A stretch of 64,000 bases of DNA. Origin: Leptodactylus fallax (taxonomy: Eukaryota > Chordata > Amphibia > Anura > Leptodactylidae). The position numbers and the translations under genes were made by a program. Of the stretch, positions 25,134 through 34,740 are shown piece by piece. The notes beneath the pieces were generated by a model, which worked only from the letters and a program-made list of their open reading frames with translations, made no database searches and had not been told where the DNA came from. The DNA lies in assembly GCA_947044405.1 (NCBI GenBank), contig CAMRHE010000036.1, positions 1,302,001-1,366,000 on the forward strand, read 5' to 3'. Positions within the stretch are counted from its first letter, which is position 1; each line of letters starts with the position of its first letter.

Positions 25134-27302
25134 TAAATATCACTTACCTGTCCCCAGTGCTCTCCCATCGCAGCGTGGTCCTGCTGCTTTGGCATCTTCT
25201 CAGAGTGAAAGTGCTCACTGGCTGAGAATCAGGATCCCTTCCACTGAATCTGCTGATTGGCCTCAGCGGTCACGAGTGGCAGAAAACACCACAAAACAAC
25301 AACGGACCGGGAGGACCATACAGTACTGGGAGGCATCAGGGAAAGGAGTGTATGAATTCTCCCACCCACCCTACCGCAATCGGTTTTAAAAACAATGTGT
25401 CCATTTTCCCCTGGACAACTCCTTTATTTTAATAAAGAGTGGTGATACATTCCCTTTAAAGGACTTTCCTTGCCACAATGTCCAAGACTGCCACCCACTA
25501 GAGCCCACTGATCCCACCCATAAAAGCATCCATTTAAATAAGTTGGAATTATTTGCACTAGTCCGGTTCAGCCCATACCTTTACTGCGAGCATCCTCTGC
25601 TGTTTCTTCTTCATCAACTTCTTCCACATCTTCCATCTCTTGCTGATCAAAGTCTTGCTGGTCTTTGCTGAAAAAACAGGGGGAAAAAAAAAAAACTCAC
25701 TGAAATTGAAAGTTCTCAATGAGCATTACCAGCTTCCCACCACTTAAAATGTTAGGGGTGACATTAACCATGGATCAAACTGCTGAATCACCATACATTT
25801 CCTTGAAAGCATGCAAGTCCATCCTAAATTTTATTTAGGATTTTACTAGCTTGGCATTCTGTCTTTAGTTATACTCGCTGCCTGGCAGCACATCTTCCTG
25901 TAAAACAAGAAACCATACAGGGACAAAATCACATTAAGACTCATTCTCTCCCCCACCCCCCATACTGACCATTGTCACAAAGCAGTTGAATGTTAATCAG
26001 TAAGTGATTGTCTAACAGCCCTTAGACATCCTGCTCTGACCAATTGTGTAATTGATAGGGTAATTCCATGTCAGAAAGATTCTTATACACACAGCGTCAC
26101 TATATTATAGCTATAAACCAAGAAGTTTATACAACCAATAAGTACAAGCTAACATCAGTAACATAATACAGGCCTTACTACAAGTTACGTTGTGGTCAGC
26201 AAAGGGTATTATCTCCTTGTATGACATTCCCTGCTGTTTTGTCAACATTGTTGTTCAATAAAGTTTGTACTTAACACCCATTGATAAGTTATGGCACCCA
26301 AATGTCTGATAAGCAGTGGTCCAATCACCTCCAGTCACAAGAACAGGGGTCTCCATCCTTTTCTGACTACAGCAGCTATCATGCAGGCTTGCAGCCACAT
26401 CTCTATGGGACTACCCAAGAAGCCACTTACAGCACCATCAGCATCCCAAATAAGAGATCCCCAGCAGTAGGAGTCCTACCTATCAGAAACTCAACTTAGC
26501 ACAACCCCTTCAAGGGTCTTTTATATGGGCTGATAATCTGGTAAAGAATGAACATTAATAGGAATTTGTCAATTTTGTTGTGTGTATAAACATTAACCAA
26601 AAACTCAATTTACTGGTGGTTGAGCATTTTTATGTCCACCTCATGTATCCAATGTCAGCTGCACATTTTCCCCGTAAACAGAGGTGTGCTGCCGACAAAG
26701 GCAAATTGTATATGAACAAATTATAGTCCAAGATGTTTACCAGGACCCCTCCTGCACTTTTCATACTAATCTGTGGGGGATCGACACCTAGACACTGCAC
26801 CAATCTACTGATCGTGTTACACATTACTTGATCACCAGAGCTGCTTACGACTGTCCACCATTGTAGCTTTCAAAGAGCAGGGGTCAGCAACCTTTGGCAC
26901 TCCAGCTGCTGTGAAACTACAACTCCCAGCATGCTCTATTCACTTCCATGAGAGTTCCAAGAACAGCAGAGCAAGCTGGGAGTTGTAGTTTTACAACAGC
27001 TGGAGTGCCGAAGGTTGCCTAACCCTGCTCTAGAGGCAGCTGGGTCAAGCTAATGGGTAAAGGATCTAGGTGTGTCATCCCCACAATTTGAACTATGACC
27101 AAATCTATGGATAGGTCATTAGTATTAAAAAAAGCTTGGGGCCAGGAAATTAAATAATTTTCCACATTGAAGACCACCACTGCAGTTTTTGAGCTAAAGC
27201 CAGAAGTAGATGCAGCAAGAATATAGAGAAAAAAAAAACCTGCAAATAAAAATCACAAAAGTTACCACAGTATACAGATACTCACTTGTCTATGTTAGCC
27301 AT
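3764..27302 (-). CDS. NAP1L1: NAP1L1, nucleosome assembly protein 1-like 1 (14 coding exons)
   Basis: This is a histone H2A/H2B chaperone of the NAP family, acting in cytoplasm and nucleus in nucleosome assembly and histone shuttling (family knowledge). In transcription order the coding exons are 27302-27286, 25667-25579, 19519-19417, 18073-17932, 17858-17778, 15866-15738, 15647-15576, 14003-13864, 12897-12752, 10913-10894, 7930-7808, 7162-7130, 6535-6485 and 3799-3764. All borders are GT/AG and all phases agree, giving 393 residues without a stop (human is 391). Visible in the protein are an acidic N-terminus (residues 15-32), the NAP fold from about residue 70 to 345 (including YEEVHALERKYADLYQPLF and GIPEFWLTVFKNVDLLSDM), a basic KKKQKHKGR patch at 275-283 resembling the family NLS, an acidic tail at about 344-378, and a C-terminal CKQQ that fits a CaaX prenylation motif. 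The N-terminus MANIDNK and the tail favour NAP1L1 over NAP1L4. The ATG sits in AAAAAATGG, a good context. Confidence 0.97.
3800..6484 (-). other. NAP1L1 intron 14
   Basis: About 2.7 kb of AT-rich intron with poly-A/T runs (5619-5632, 5791-5808). I recognise no gene or structured repeat. Confidence 0.7.
6485..6535 (-). CDS. NAP1L1: NAP1L1 exon 14
   Basis: 51 nt (EGEEEADEENDPDYEPK), acceptor tttacag after a pyrimidine tract, donor gtaag. This is the acidic tail. Confidence 0.95.
6720..7010. repeat. Dispersed repeat rich in CTGCAGA/TGCAG motifs
   Basis: Recurrent CTGCAG, TTTTTTCTGCAGC and GCAGAAA words resemble the stretch at 51060-51530. This is probably a low-copy fragment of a common interspersed repeat. 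It overlaps intron 13 and no coding sequence. Confidence 0.4.
7130..7162 (-). CDS. NAP1L1: NAP1L1 exon 13
   Basis: 33 nt (YDEEGEEADDE), acceptor attccag, donor gtaaat. It is part of the acidic C-terminal tail. Confidence 0.94.
7200..7690 (+). repeat. Fragment related to the spacer of the TTAA element
   Basis: CATATGAGGGCTTATTTTTT and the phrase TATTCTACAGGGCAGTAC...GGGCGATACCAA correspond to parts of 40850-41100 in the long element. The fragment sits in NAP1L1 intron 12 and has no terminal repeats. Confidence 0.5.
7808..7930 (-). CDS. NAP1L1: NAP1L1 exon 12
   Basis: 123 nt (41 codons), acceptor gtctag, donor gtaagt. It encodes FEIGHFLRERIIPRSVLYFT, the last strand/helix of the NAP core, then the start of the acidic tail. 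Confidence 0.97.
8587..9390. repeat. Interspersed repeat starting GAGATGAGCGAA
   Basis: It begins AGAGATGAGCGAATTTTAC with an AAATTTGATTCGG word. Near its right end the inverse-like TTCGGATCAAATTCC recurs, with several CGAAT words in between. This suggests a transposon-derived unit of about 0.8 kb in NAP1L1 intron 11. Family not assigned; the borders are approximate. Confidence 0.45.
10282..10785. mobile_element. Foldback TTAA MITE (AAGGGGTATTCCCA termini)
   Basis: Both ends read TTAAAGGGGTATTCCCA in inverted orientation, flanked by TTAA. The homology continues inward for about 200 bp per arm: GTAGATAATTAAA...AACATTTTTGC near the ends and GATCGGTTGCCA...GGATACGACC near 10427-10450 pairing with 10615-10640. 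The whole unit could fold into one long imperfect hairpin. Confidence 0.85.
10894..10913 (-). CDS. NAP1L1: NAP1L1 exon 11 (20-nt microexon)
   Basis: Only 20 nt lie between acceptor gacctttag and donor gtaagt. The exon adds VPENGEL and restores the phase needed by exon 12. A 504-bp foldback ends 108 bp downstream of it in transcription order. Its size makes automated annotation likely to miss it. Confidence 0.9.
10914..12751 (-). other. NAP1L1 intron 10
   Basis: Intron with a G run followed by a poly-A run (10931-10973). A short repeat end at about 11652-11720 (TTTAAAAAGGCTTCCCAGG) resembles MITE termini elsewhere in the window. Nothing coding was recognised. Confidence 0.5.
12752..12897 (-). 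CDS. NAP1L1: NAP1L1 exon 10
   Basis: 146 nt, acceptor tatacag, donor gtatga. It encodes CQIDWKKGKNVTLKTI, the basic KKKQKHKGRG patch and NDSFFNFFSPPE. Confidence 0.97.
13864..14003 (-). CDS. NAP1L1: NAP1L1 exon 9
   Basis: 140 nt, acceptor ccttcag, donor gtaagt. It encodes the core beta region LEFHFEPNEFFTNDVLAKTY and DPFSFDGPEIMGCTG. A poly-A run and a (TA)n tract begin about 10-25 bp upstream of the acceptor. Confidence 0.97.
14012..14080. repeat. Poly-A plus (TA)n microsatellite
   Basis: An A run is followed by about 25 TA units. It lies directly upstream of NAP1L1 exon 9 on the minus strand, at the position of its polypyrimidine/branch region. Confidence 0.95.
15576..15647 (-). CDS. NAP1L1: NAP1L1 exon 8
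   Basis: 72 nt (24 codons, EHDEPILKHLKDIKVKFSDA and onward), acceptor attacag, donor gtaaga, phase 0 at both ends. Confidence 0.97.
15738..15866 (-). CDS. NAP1L1: NAP1L1 exon 7
   Basis: 129 nt (43 codons), acceptor gtactag, donor gtatgg. It encodes a lysine/glutamate-rich linker, then GIPEFWLTVFKNVDLLSDM of the NAP core. Intron 7 is 90 bp (15737-15648). Confidence 0.97.
16033..17051. mobile_element. TIR element with CTGTATTTTTCGGACTATAA ends
   Basis: The left end CTGTATTTTTCGGACTATAA is mirrored by TTATAGTCTGAAAAATACAG at the right. The interior holds a run of hairpins (see 16576-16841), a C/A-rich right segment and a stretch resembling the spacer of the long TTAA element. No transposase is seen, so it is non-autonomous. 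The superfamily is not assigned because target-site duplications are unclear. Confidence 0.75.
16576..16841. repeat. Array of five hairpins inside the CGGACTATAA element
   Basis: Stems: 16576-16584 with 16600-16608 (AGGACGGCT); 16683-16690 with 16711-16718 (ATGCCCGC); 16727-16735 with 16742-16750 (GGTCTCCGC); 16759-16774 with 16776-16791 (ATGGCGACCGCTCTGC, perfect); 16805-16818 with 16828-16841 (CCGGCATCTGCCGT, one mismatch). Upstream, 16532-16549 resembles half of a hairpin found in the long TTAA elements. Confidence 0.9.
17778..17858 (-). CDS. NAP1L1: NAP1L1 exon 6
   Basis: 81 nt (27 codons, RSEIINATYEPTEEECEW and onward), acceptor gctatag, donor gtgagt. Both ends are in phase 0. Confidence 0.97.
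17932..18073 (-). CDS. NAP1L1: NAP1L1 exon 5
   Basis: 142 nt after a poly-T tract and aag acceptor, donor gtaac. It encodes the long dimerisation helix (KRRVNALKNLQVKCAQIEAK) and ends in phase 0 after LFDK. Intron 5 is only 73 bp (17931-17859). Confidence 0.97.
18515..18885. repeat. Foldback repeat in NAP1L1 intron 4
   Basis: TTAAAGG at the left and TTAAAGGGG near 18881 frame a unit. Inside it GAATGGAGTGCCAGTGTGCT (18646 onward) is inverted near 18764-18787, and GCCCCATA words are also inverted. From 18881 a second MITE end (AAGGGGTATTCCCCCATCTC) begins but has no partner nearby. Confidence 0.55.
19417..19519 (-). CDS. NAP1L1: NAP1L1 exon 4
   Basis: 103 nt, acceptor tatttcag, donor gtaagc. 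It encodes QMMQNPQILAALQERLDDLV, the conserved helical segment before the NAP core, and ends in codon 70, which is completed by the next exon. Confidence 0.97.
20271..20298. repeat. 28-bp perfect palindrome
   Basis: GGAAAGGAAACTTG is followed immediately by its exact reverse complement, just left of the long TTAA element. Confidence 0.9.
20464..21021. repeat. Hairpin array at one end of TTAA element copy 1
   Basis: Stems: GGGGA 20464/20476; CTCTGTGAACAC 20494-20505 with 20523-20534; CATGATC 20536-20542 with 20566-20572 (plus inner GGACCTGA); 19-bp ATATCAGGGAAAGTTTGTT 20581-20599 with 20605-20623; CCGCCC 20631/20643; GGGTGTTAGCT 20659-20669 with 20675-20685, continued by GGGAGC/GCTCCC; 17-bp AACCCCTTGGATGCCGC 20731-20747 with 20762-20778; a perfect 34-bp palindrome 20961-20994; CTGAACCAG 20998-21006 with 21013-21021. 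Confidence 0.95.
20895..20912 (+). other. 18-nt match to the 5' end of 18S rRNA
   Basis: TACCTGGTTGATCCTGCC equals the start of eukaryotic 18S rRNA; the following bases diverge. The same 18 nt occur inverted in the second full element at 41706-41723. This is not an rRNA gene. Confidence 0.85.
25048..25425. mobile_element. TTAA MITE (GTTGTCCAGGGG ends), abutting the long element
   Basis: It starts TTAAAGAGGATGTCTGGGCA and ends with the inverse-like CCCCTGGACAACTCCTTTA. The interior shares CTGATTGGCCTCAGCGGTCA with 30369-30671. Its left TTAA is the same TTAA that flanks the long element. A long A run lies at 25105-25132. Confidence 0.75.
25579..25667 (-). CDS. NAP1L1: NAP1L1 exon 3
   Basis: 89 nt, acceptor ttttttcag, donor gtatgg. 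It encodes the acidic N-terminal region with EMEDVEEVDEEET. Intron 3 (25578-19520) holds the full TTAA-flanked element. Confidence 0.96.
26874..27031. mobile_element. Foldback MITE with ZNF143-like motifs
   Basis: Two arms of about 60 bp begin AGAGCAGGG(G)T and are near-perfect inverse copies. Each contains ACTACAACTCCCAGC(A/T)TGC (26916-26934 on plus, 26989-26971 on minus), which resembles the ZNF143/Staf binding consensus. It lies in NAP1L1 intron 2, about 250 bp downstream of exon 2. Confidence 0.85.
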
Positions 27303-27322
27303 TTTTTCGCAGATTCTTACAC
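27286..27322 (-). CDS. NAP1L1: NAP1L1 exon 2 (start codon)
   Basis: The acceptor ttcttag lies at the 27323 border and the donor is gtgag at 27285. The ATG is at 27302-27300, so 20 nt are 5' UTR and 17 nt are coding (M1 to the first two bases of codon 6). Intron 2 spans 27285-25668. Confidence 0.93.
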
Positions 27323-30300
27323 CTAAGAAAGAAGCAAACTGTAAGCATCTGTGTGACAATATGAAAGCAACTGATTTCTACAAGTATATTTTTACAATTT
27401 AAACAGATACCCAATAATGAAATGAGGTCATGTTCACATTGCTTCATAGACTACCAAAACTTGACAGACCCAATTAGTTAGTTGGGTACTTGGTGGTCAG
27501 GGAATCGCCATATGACTGATCCATTCCGAACTTTCCAATGAAGATGTGAACTTAGCCTTATATTGGACAGCCCCTTAACCTATCCTAAGTCATTTCAATC
27601 AATTGCTCAGAGGTTTTTTTCCTCAAACCAGACCTAGGGGTTCTGACCCCACATCACATAATTGGAACTCAGCCTCCTCTCCGGGTAGATACCAGGGCAA
27701 TGTGGTGCGCTCAGGCATAGCTTCTGAAGCAGCAAATTTCTAAAACTTGCCTGTAGAGCTTAAAACATTAGTAAACTCTAGTATTGCACAGAGAAGAGTT
27801 TCTCAACACCAGATTGCAAGGACCAACAATATATCCAAGACTTACAGGTTGTCATACCAAGTAAATATCTTGGAAAATGGCATAATAAGTTATTCTGACC
27901 TTCCTCTATCCCCAGCTGTTTTAGAGATTGGCTGCACTAGTCACTTACATGTCATTACAGCAAGATGTGCTAAGCTGAGAGGCTGTAAACCTCAACAGGA
28001 ACAGCAAGGTCAGTATGACTTATTTTATGTAGTTTTATGCCGTTCTAAACCCCCTAGCAAAGAAATTTACACTTAGTTGGACAAATTGTTTAAGGACATC
28101 CCACGCAACAGCTCTAGTATGTCAGTCACACTGATAAACCCATCACCTTTGCAACTTGTAAGGAAACACTGAAAACATGACTGCTTTTTCATTCTGAGAA
28201 TTTTATACACAACAAGTATCCAGTGTTTTAGTTAAAGCTTGTGTAAAAAAAAAAAACACCCCACCAAATATGATTTGCTTTATCAAACTGCATTGTGGGG
28301 GCCACACTGACAGAATATGTTGGCTTCCGATAGTGCTATCAGTTTCCCAAGTGTCTAGTTTCAAAAAACATTCGCATAAGATGATCCTTAAAAGCATTGT
28401 CCTGCATAATGTGTGCCCAAGTACAACCAAGGCTTGAAAAACAAAGCTATACTTGCCCAACATTAAGCTACAGCCTTACACGCCAGGGATTTGTAAAACT
28501 AGGCTCCATATATAAACTTATTATGGATCTGATTAAGATTGTGGAAAGGTTTTCACATTTGGCACTGGTGGACTTGAACTAGTGTGCCACAGAAAAACTG
28601 TATTGCTAACAGTTTTCTGTCCCATTCTGTACTGACTGAGCTGTGAGGAACGACCCCTCCCCCAGTACAAGTCTATGGGTTTTTAACCAATGCGTCGCTA
28701 ACCTGTCTGTATCCGATGCCAATCCCGTTCGCCAAGATTTTCACTCGGATTGGCAACGAACGGACTGAAGCGCAGGTGTCAACCCACCCTACTCTGTATT
28801 TATTTGTATAAGTCACACCCCCCCAGCAGCACTGTGAAAGATGCCAGTGGGGTTCATAGTTCAGCCAGCAGTTACTTTGCCACAGTTCAGCAATGAGTGA
28901 TCGGGTTTTAGTTTTTATTTTGCACGCTTGCCACCTACTCCCTTCCCGTCAGGCAACCACACTGAATTGACCACCACTGCATGTAGAAGAGGTTCTCAAT
29001 TCTGTACACCGTTACCTGTCTCTCTGTGCAACATACAGGACACTCCCTACAGCAGCTGTGACACACTGAATGGGACTGGAACTACGCATGGATCTGTGGC
29101 ACTAAGAGTGCTGGGTACTGCAAGTGTAAAGGAGTAGTACACCTACATAGGAAGATGAACATGTTGAAAGACAGAAGTGGATTTAGGAGTCCATATGGCT
29201 TAAAACCAGACAGTGAAACATCACTTTCTAGTTTTTATTTTTTCATATCTATGTTATTCTATTTTCTGCACATGATTATGGGGACTGCCATCTTGCCTGA
29301 GCTTCTCCTCTACTCCAACATCATTTGGTGATATCCATCAAGTGTCTATGCTGTAAAAGCATGGGAAGGGTTAGATAAGATCTATTGTCTTCACTGGATG
29401 TTGTGTAGAGGTGTCAATTTCCATGGTTATCACATTTGATGTAAGTGAGATGACTGCTGCAACGAAAACCCCTAAAGAATTGCCAAGTGACTATATCAAG
29501 CTTAGTGACCAAAGAAAATTGCGGGACAGTTTTATAGTGACATGGATTAAAAATGTGAACTAAAATCTTTTAAAAAGGGGCATTTTTCTGGAGTCACATT
29601 TCCTGCAGAAATGTGTACAAGTTTAGTAGTCTATACTACACCCTGCCCCTCTGCAGTATAGCAGCTGAAGTGCAGGAGCCAACAAGACTAAGGAATTAGC
29701 CCATTGTCCGGCTCCTGCATTAAACAGACTACTGCACAGCCATGGCTTCACTATAACATAAAAATTGAAAATACGCTCAAGTGAAACCTATTAGGTTACA
29801 TTTAGGTCCTACCTTAGGACCTTTTTCAAGCCATTGTGAGATGGTGTGGATTTGAAAAGATGTGCTTTGGACCCCAATGTCTGCCACCATGGCATGTACA
29901 GCCGCTGATGTTTAAAATGTGGTTTGTATGTACAATGTACATAAGGATATGATGAGTAAATATGTACTGTATATATTTCAGCATGTAGAGTATGTGTAGC
30001 CTAGACATGTCGCATACATTTGTATGTACTATATGATATTTGCATATCCTGACAGGTGCTTTCATTTGCCTTCTTTAACTGCTCAATCTTCAGTACTTGA
30101 GTTATTGGGACTGTCCCAAGTATGATAAAACACATTCCTGAACAGACTAAACCCAATAAATATACAAAAAGCTATAGGGGCTAATGTCTGCTTGAATACA
30201 TTAGTTTTCCCAATAGACCTAGAGCGCCAATTAGTCCCCCATTTAGAAAGTGAAGGTGGAGTTAAATCTCCATGCAAAGGGAACTGGAGAAACTTGTTAC

Positions 30301-30368
30301 AAATGGATAAAGATCAAACCATATCCCCTTCCATCAGTTTCTATGAGGGATATAAGTCTCTAAACCTA
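27323..30368 (-). other. NAP1L1 intron 1, promoter-distal part
   Basis: Low-GC intron without a recognisable gene. I see only short runs and scattered words shared with other repeats. Confidence 0.5.
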
Positions 30369-30671
30369 GAGGTTGTCCAGGAATTTTTTTTTTTTTTTTT
30401 TTGTGTGTGACATCACGTGTCTCAGCAAGAGACTCGCGATGTCACAGGTAGTGACATCATCCTGCTCTTTGCTGAGGCCACTGATTGGCCTCAGCGGTCA
30501 CGTGTGGCTGGGACTACACTGCAACACTGGACTGAGAAGATCCGACCGCACTGGGAGGCACCAGAGCACCGTGGAAAGTAGTTATGAATTTTTGTTCTTT
30601 TTTCCCCCACTGTCCCAGGCTCATTTGAAGATTAAACGGTTTGTCCATTTTTGCATGGACAACCCCTTTAA
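30369..30671. mobile_element. TTAA-type MITE, third copy of the GTTGTCCAGG family
   Basis: It begins GGTTGTCCAGGAATTTTTTT and ends GGACAACCCCTTTAA. Internally CTGATTGGCCTCAGCGGTCA and GCACTGGGAGGCA are shared with the copy at 25048-25425. Confidence 0.75.
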
Positions 30672-33600
30672 TTATACCACAATGTAAAATGATTGTGACT
30701 AATCAGTATATTAAAAGTATTAATATATGCTGATTATCCATAGAAGGTCGTATTACTTTATTAACCTCATCCTTTCACATACACGCCAGGACAAATCTGA
30801 TCTATGCCTTACGGACTTCTTCCAGATATGATTGTTTTTGTCACAGTAAGCACTCACAGCTGGATGTAAGATGAGAGCCTGTAATTTAGGCTCGAAAATT
30901 TTTCCTACAAAATAAAAAATGACTACTTTTTGGGCAATTTTAAATTTTAATACTAAATTATTTTGATTTTGTGTAAAGAAACCAAAAGGTCACTGACCTG
31001 GCACAACATGAAGGACTGATATCTGATGCAGGCTTCCTCGTCCTACCACCCAACTATCAATTACAGTAAAGAAACTGCTGGTGAAAGTCTAATTCATGCT
31101 ACTTTAGAGGGGTAAGGGAGGAGAAATGTAGTTGTCCAGCCCTACCTACTGGCACCAGTTTACTGAATTAGCTTTTTACAAATAAAATGCATAAAAAGTA
31201 AAAAAAACGCATCATGTTTTTTCCGCCTCCCATTGATTTCAATAGGTTTTGCAAGGGGGAATCTGCTTGAAGATATGTCATGTTGGCTTTTTTTCCCCCC
31301 CCTCAAGCAGATAAAAAGGATCAGGTAGAGGAAAAAACTGCTACTAACTCCCATTTAAATGAATAGGAAACATTTGGGGAGAATTTTTGGAGGTGGACTC
31401 CTGCAAAGAAAAAAATAAAAATAAAAAAAATATTCTCTCTCCCCTTAGTTAAAACTATGGTAAACTTGCTTTAACTCCTTAAGGACCCAGCCCAAAAGTG
31501 CATTAAGGACCAGGCCTCGTTTTTCAAAACTGACGTGTCACTTTATATGGCAATAACTTTGAGACGTCTTAACTTACAAGTGATTTTGAGATTGTTTTTT
31601 CCTGACACATTGTACTTCATGTTAGTGGTAAATATCTGCTTTTCAGATAGATAGTCATACCACCCAAATACATTAATACATATTATCTACCATATCTCTG
31701 CTTTATATCGGCATCATCTTTTAATCGTCCTGTAATTTATTTTGGATGTTAGAAGGTTTACAAGTGTAACAGCGATTTTGCAGATTTACAAGAAAATTTT
31801 TTAATTTAATTTTTTAGGGACCACTTCAGTTCTGAAGAGGATTATAATGGCCTATATATTAGAAACCCCCATAAATCACCCCATTTTCAAAACTGCACCC
31901 CTCAAATAATTCAAAATAATATTTGGGAAGTTTGTTAACCCTTTAAGCATTTCACTGGAATTAAAACAATATGGAGGTGAAATTTAGACATTTAATTTTT
32001 TCCCACTAATTCCTTAATTTAGCCCTAAAATTAACACATTCACAAAGGGTTAAAAGAGAAAATGCATCTCACACTTTGTTATGCAATTTCTCCCGAGCAC
32101 GGAAATACCCCACAAGTGGGTGTAAACTGATGTTTGGGCGAATGGCAGCGCACGGAAGGGAAGGAGTGACACTGGGCGTCTGAAAAGCAGATTTTGCTGG
32201 AATAGTTTTCAGGTGCCATGTCTCATTTGCAAAGCCCCTAGAGTACCAATGCAAAGGAAAACCCCAAAAAGTGACCCCATTTTGGAAACTACACCCCTCA
32301 CAGAATTCATATAGGGGTATAGTGAGCATTTTGACCTTACAGTCGTTTCACAGATTTTGCTAACACTGGGATGTATAAATGAAACATTACTAAAATGTCA
32401 CTTTATCCCCAAAGTTTTCATTTTCACAATGGGTTAAAGGAGAAAAAGCACCTCACAGTTTGCAAAATAATTGCTCCTGAACACGGCAATACCCCATATG
32501 TGGTCGTAATCTGCTGTATGGGTACATGGCAGGGCTCAGAATGGAAAGAGCGCCATTTAGCTTTTGGAGAGCAGATTTTGCTGGAATAGTTTTCAGGTAC
32601 CATGTCGCATTTGCAGAGCCCCCAAAGTACCAATACAGTGGAAACCCCCTAAAAGTGACCCCATTTTGGAAACTACACCCCTCACAAAACATATCAAGGG
32701 GTATAGTGAGCATTTTGACCCTACAGCTGTTTCACAGATTTTATTAACATTGGGACATTAAAATGAAAAATTACTTTTTTTCCAATAAACCGTCAATTTA
32801 GCCCCAAATTTTTCATTTTCACAAGAGGACAAAGGAGAAAAAGCACCCCAAAGTTCATTACACAATTTCTCCTGAACACAGAAATGCCCCATATGTGGTT
32901 GTAATCTGCTGCATGGGTAAATGGCAGGGCTAAAAATGGAAAGAGCGCTATTTACCTTTTGGAGGTCAGATTTTGCTGGAATAGTTTTTGGATGCCATGT
33001 CGCATTTGCAGAACCCCTAAAGTACCAATATAATGGAAACCTCTCAAAAGTGACCCCATTTTAGAAACTACACCCCTCAAGGAATGTATCAAGGGGTATC
33101 ATCATTTAGAGCCTAAAAATGCTTCCCAAAAATTAATGTACAAAGTCAAAATTAAAGTTTTTAAAGAAATATCCAATTTCAGTGCCTAATACGTTGCGGC
33201 CACTTTGTGGCATCAGAGACATGAACTCCTAAAACTATTAAGTGGGCTATCCCAGGGACAAAAAAAATTATATATGTGGGTATAAACTGCTGCTTGGGCA
33301 CGCAGCAGGGCTCAGAAGGGAAGGAGCACTGTGGTTTTTTTTAGCTTTTGGAGTACAGATTTAGAGGGAATTTCTGGTTGCCATGATATTTTTGCAGAGC
33401 CCTGGAGGTGCCAGTAAATTGGAATTCCCCAAGAAGTGACCCCCATTTTGTAGGGGCAATTTTAGGGTCTCTGCAAATGTGACACAGCGTCCAAAAAAAC
33501 AACAATCTAAATATGCGCTCCAAAAGCACATAGCGCTCCTTCACATTTGCGCCCTGTGTGCGCAAATGACAGTTTATGCCCACAAGTATGACACTGGTGT

Positions 33601-34640
33601 ACCCAGGATAACGTAGTTAATGCCATATGTGGGTATAAACTGCTGTTTGGGCACAGCCAGGCACAGAAGGGAAAGAGCGCTATTTTGGTTTTTAGAGCAC
33701 AGTTTGCTTTTTGGACACCATGCCACTTTTGCAGAGCCCATGAATTGTCAGTAAAGTGGAATCTGCAGACATGTCACCCCATTTTGGAAACTATACCCTT
33801 CAAGGGATTTATCAAGTGGGGTAGCGAGCATTATTAACCCTTAAGTGTTGCATTCTTTTAATTTCCAAAAATGAATGCGCAGCTGATAATGAAAAGTTAA
33901 AAATGAAATTTTTCTATAGATACGCCATTTCAGTGCCCAATATATGTTGTGCCCAGTTTATGTCTGCACAGACACATACTCCAAAAACTGGTGAGCGGGG
34001 ATCCCGGGCACAACAGCTTTTGGAGCTTTCATCTCTGATACAAGCCGGGCACAACATATTACGCACAGAAATGTTCTATTCCTGGAATAATTGTCATTTT
34101 CACCTTTCACAATCAGCTGCGTATTCATTTACGGATAATAAATTATAGCAACACTTGGGGGTTAAAAATGCTCACTGTACCCCTGGATAAATTCCTTCAG
34201 GGGTGCAGTTTCCAAAATGGGGTGACATGTCAGGGGATTCCACCGTACTGGCATTTCAGCTCTGCAAAAGTGCAATGGCGTCCAAAAACCAAACCGTCCA
34301 AGTCTGTGCTCCAAAAACCAAATAGCGCTCCTTCCCTTCTGTGCCCAAAGTGGGATTTTTGTGTACTCACCGTAAAATCCTTTTCTCGTATTCACTGGGG
34401 GACACAGCACCATGGTATAGACCTGGTCACTAGGAGACAAGACACTAGGAAAAAGCAAAAGCTGTTGGCTCCGCCTCCAGGCTATACCCTGCCACAGCCA
34501 CTGTGCATGAATCAGTTTGTACCGTAGCAGTAGGAGAGAGAGACACAAAGGAACATGGAACCAACAACCACCAACAATGCCTGAACCCAAAAAGGAACCA
34601 ACACAGTTCGGGCAGGAACACTGAAAAAAAGAAGGGAGGG

Positions 34641-34740
34641 ATCTGTGTCCCCCAGTGAATACAACGAGAAAAGGATTTTACGGTGAGTACACAAAAATCC
34701 CACTTTCTCATCTACTTCACTGGGGGACACAGCACCATGG
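34641..34740. repeat. Internal complementary region of the nested DIRS
   Basis: It joins GTGTCCCCCAGTGAATACAA and CTTCACTGGGGGACACAGCA around AAAAATCCCACTTTCTC. The middle equals the two element ends placed head to tail, as expected for the DIRS circular-junction template. Confidence 0.85.

Noticed and set aside
3764..27302. NAP1L4 instead of NAP1L1
   Set aside because: The N-terminus (MANIDNK), the DPFSFDGPEIMGCTG segment and the CKQQ tail fit NAP1L1; NAP1L4 has a different N-terminus and lacks CKQQ.
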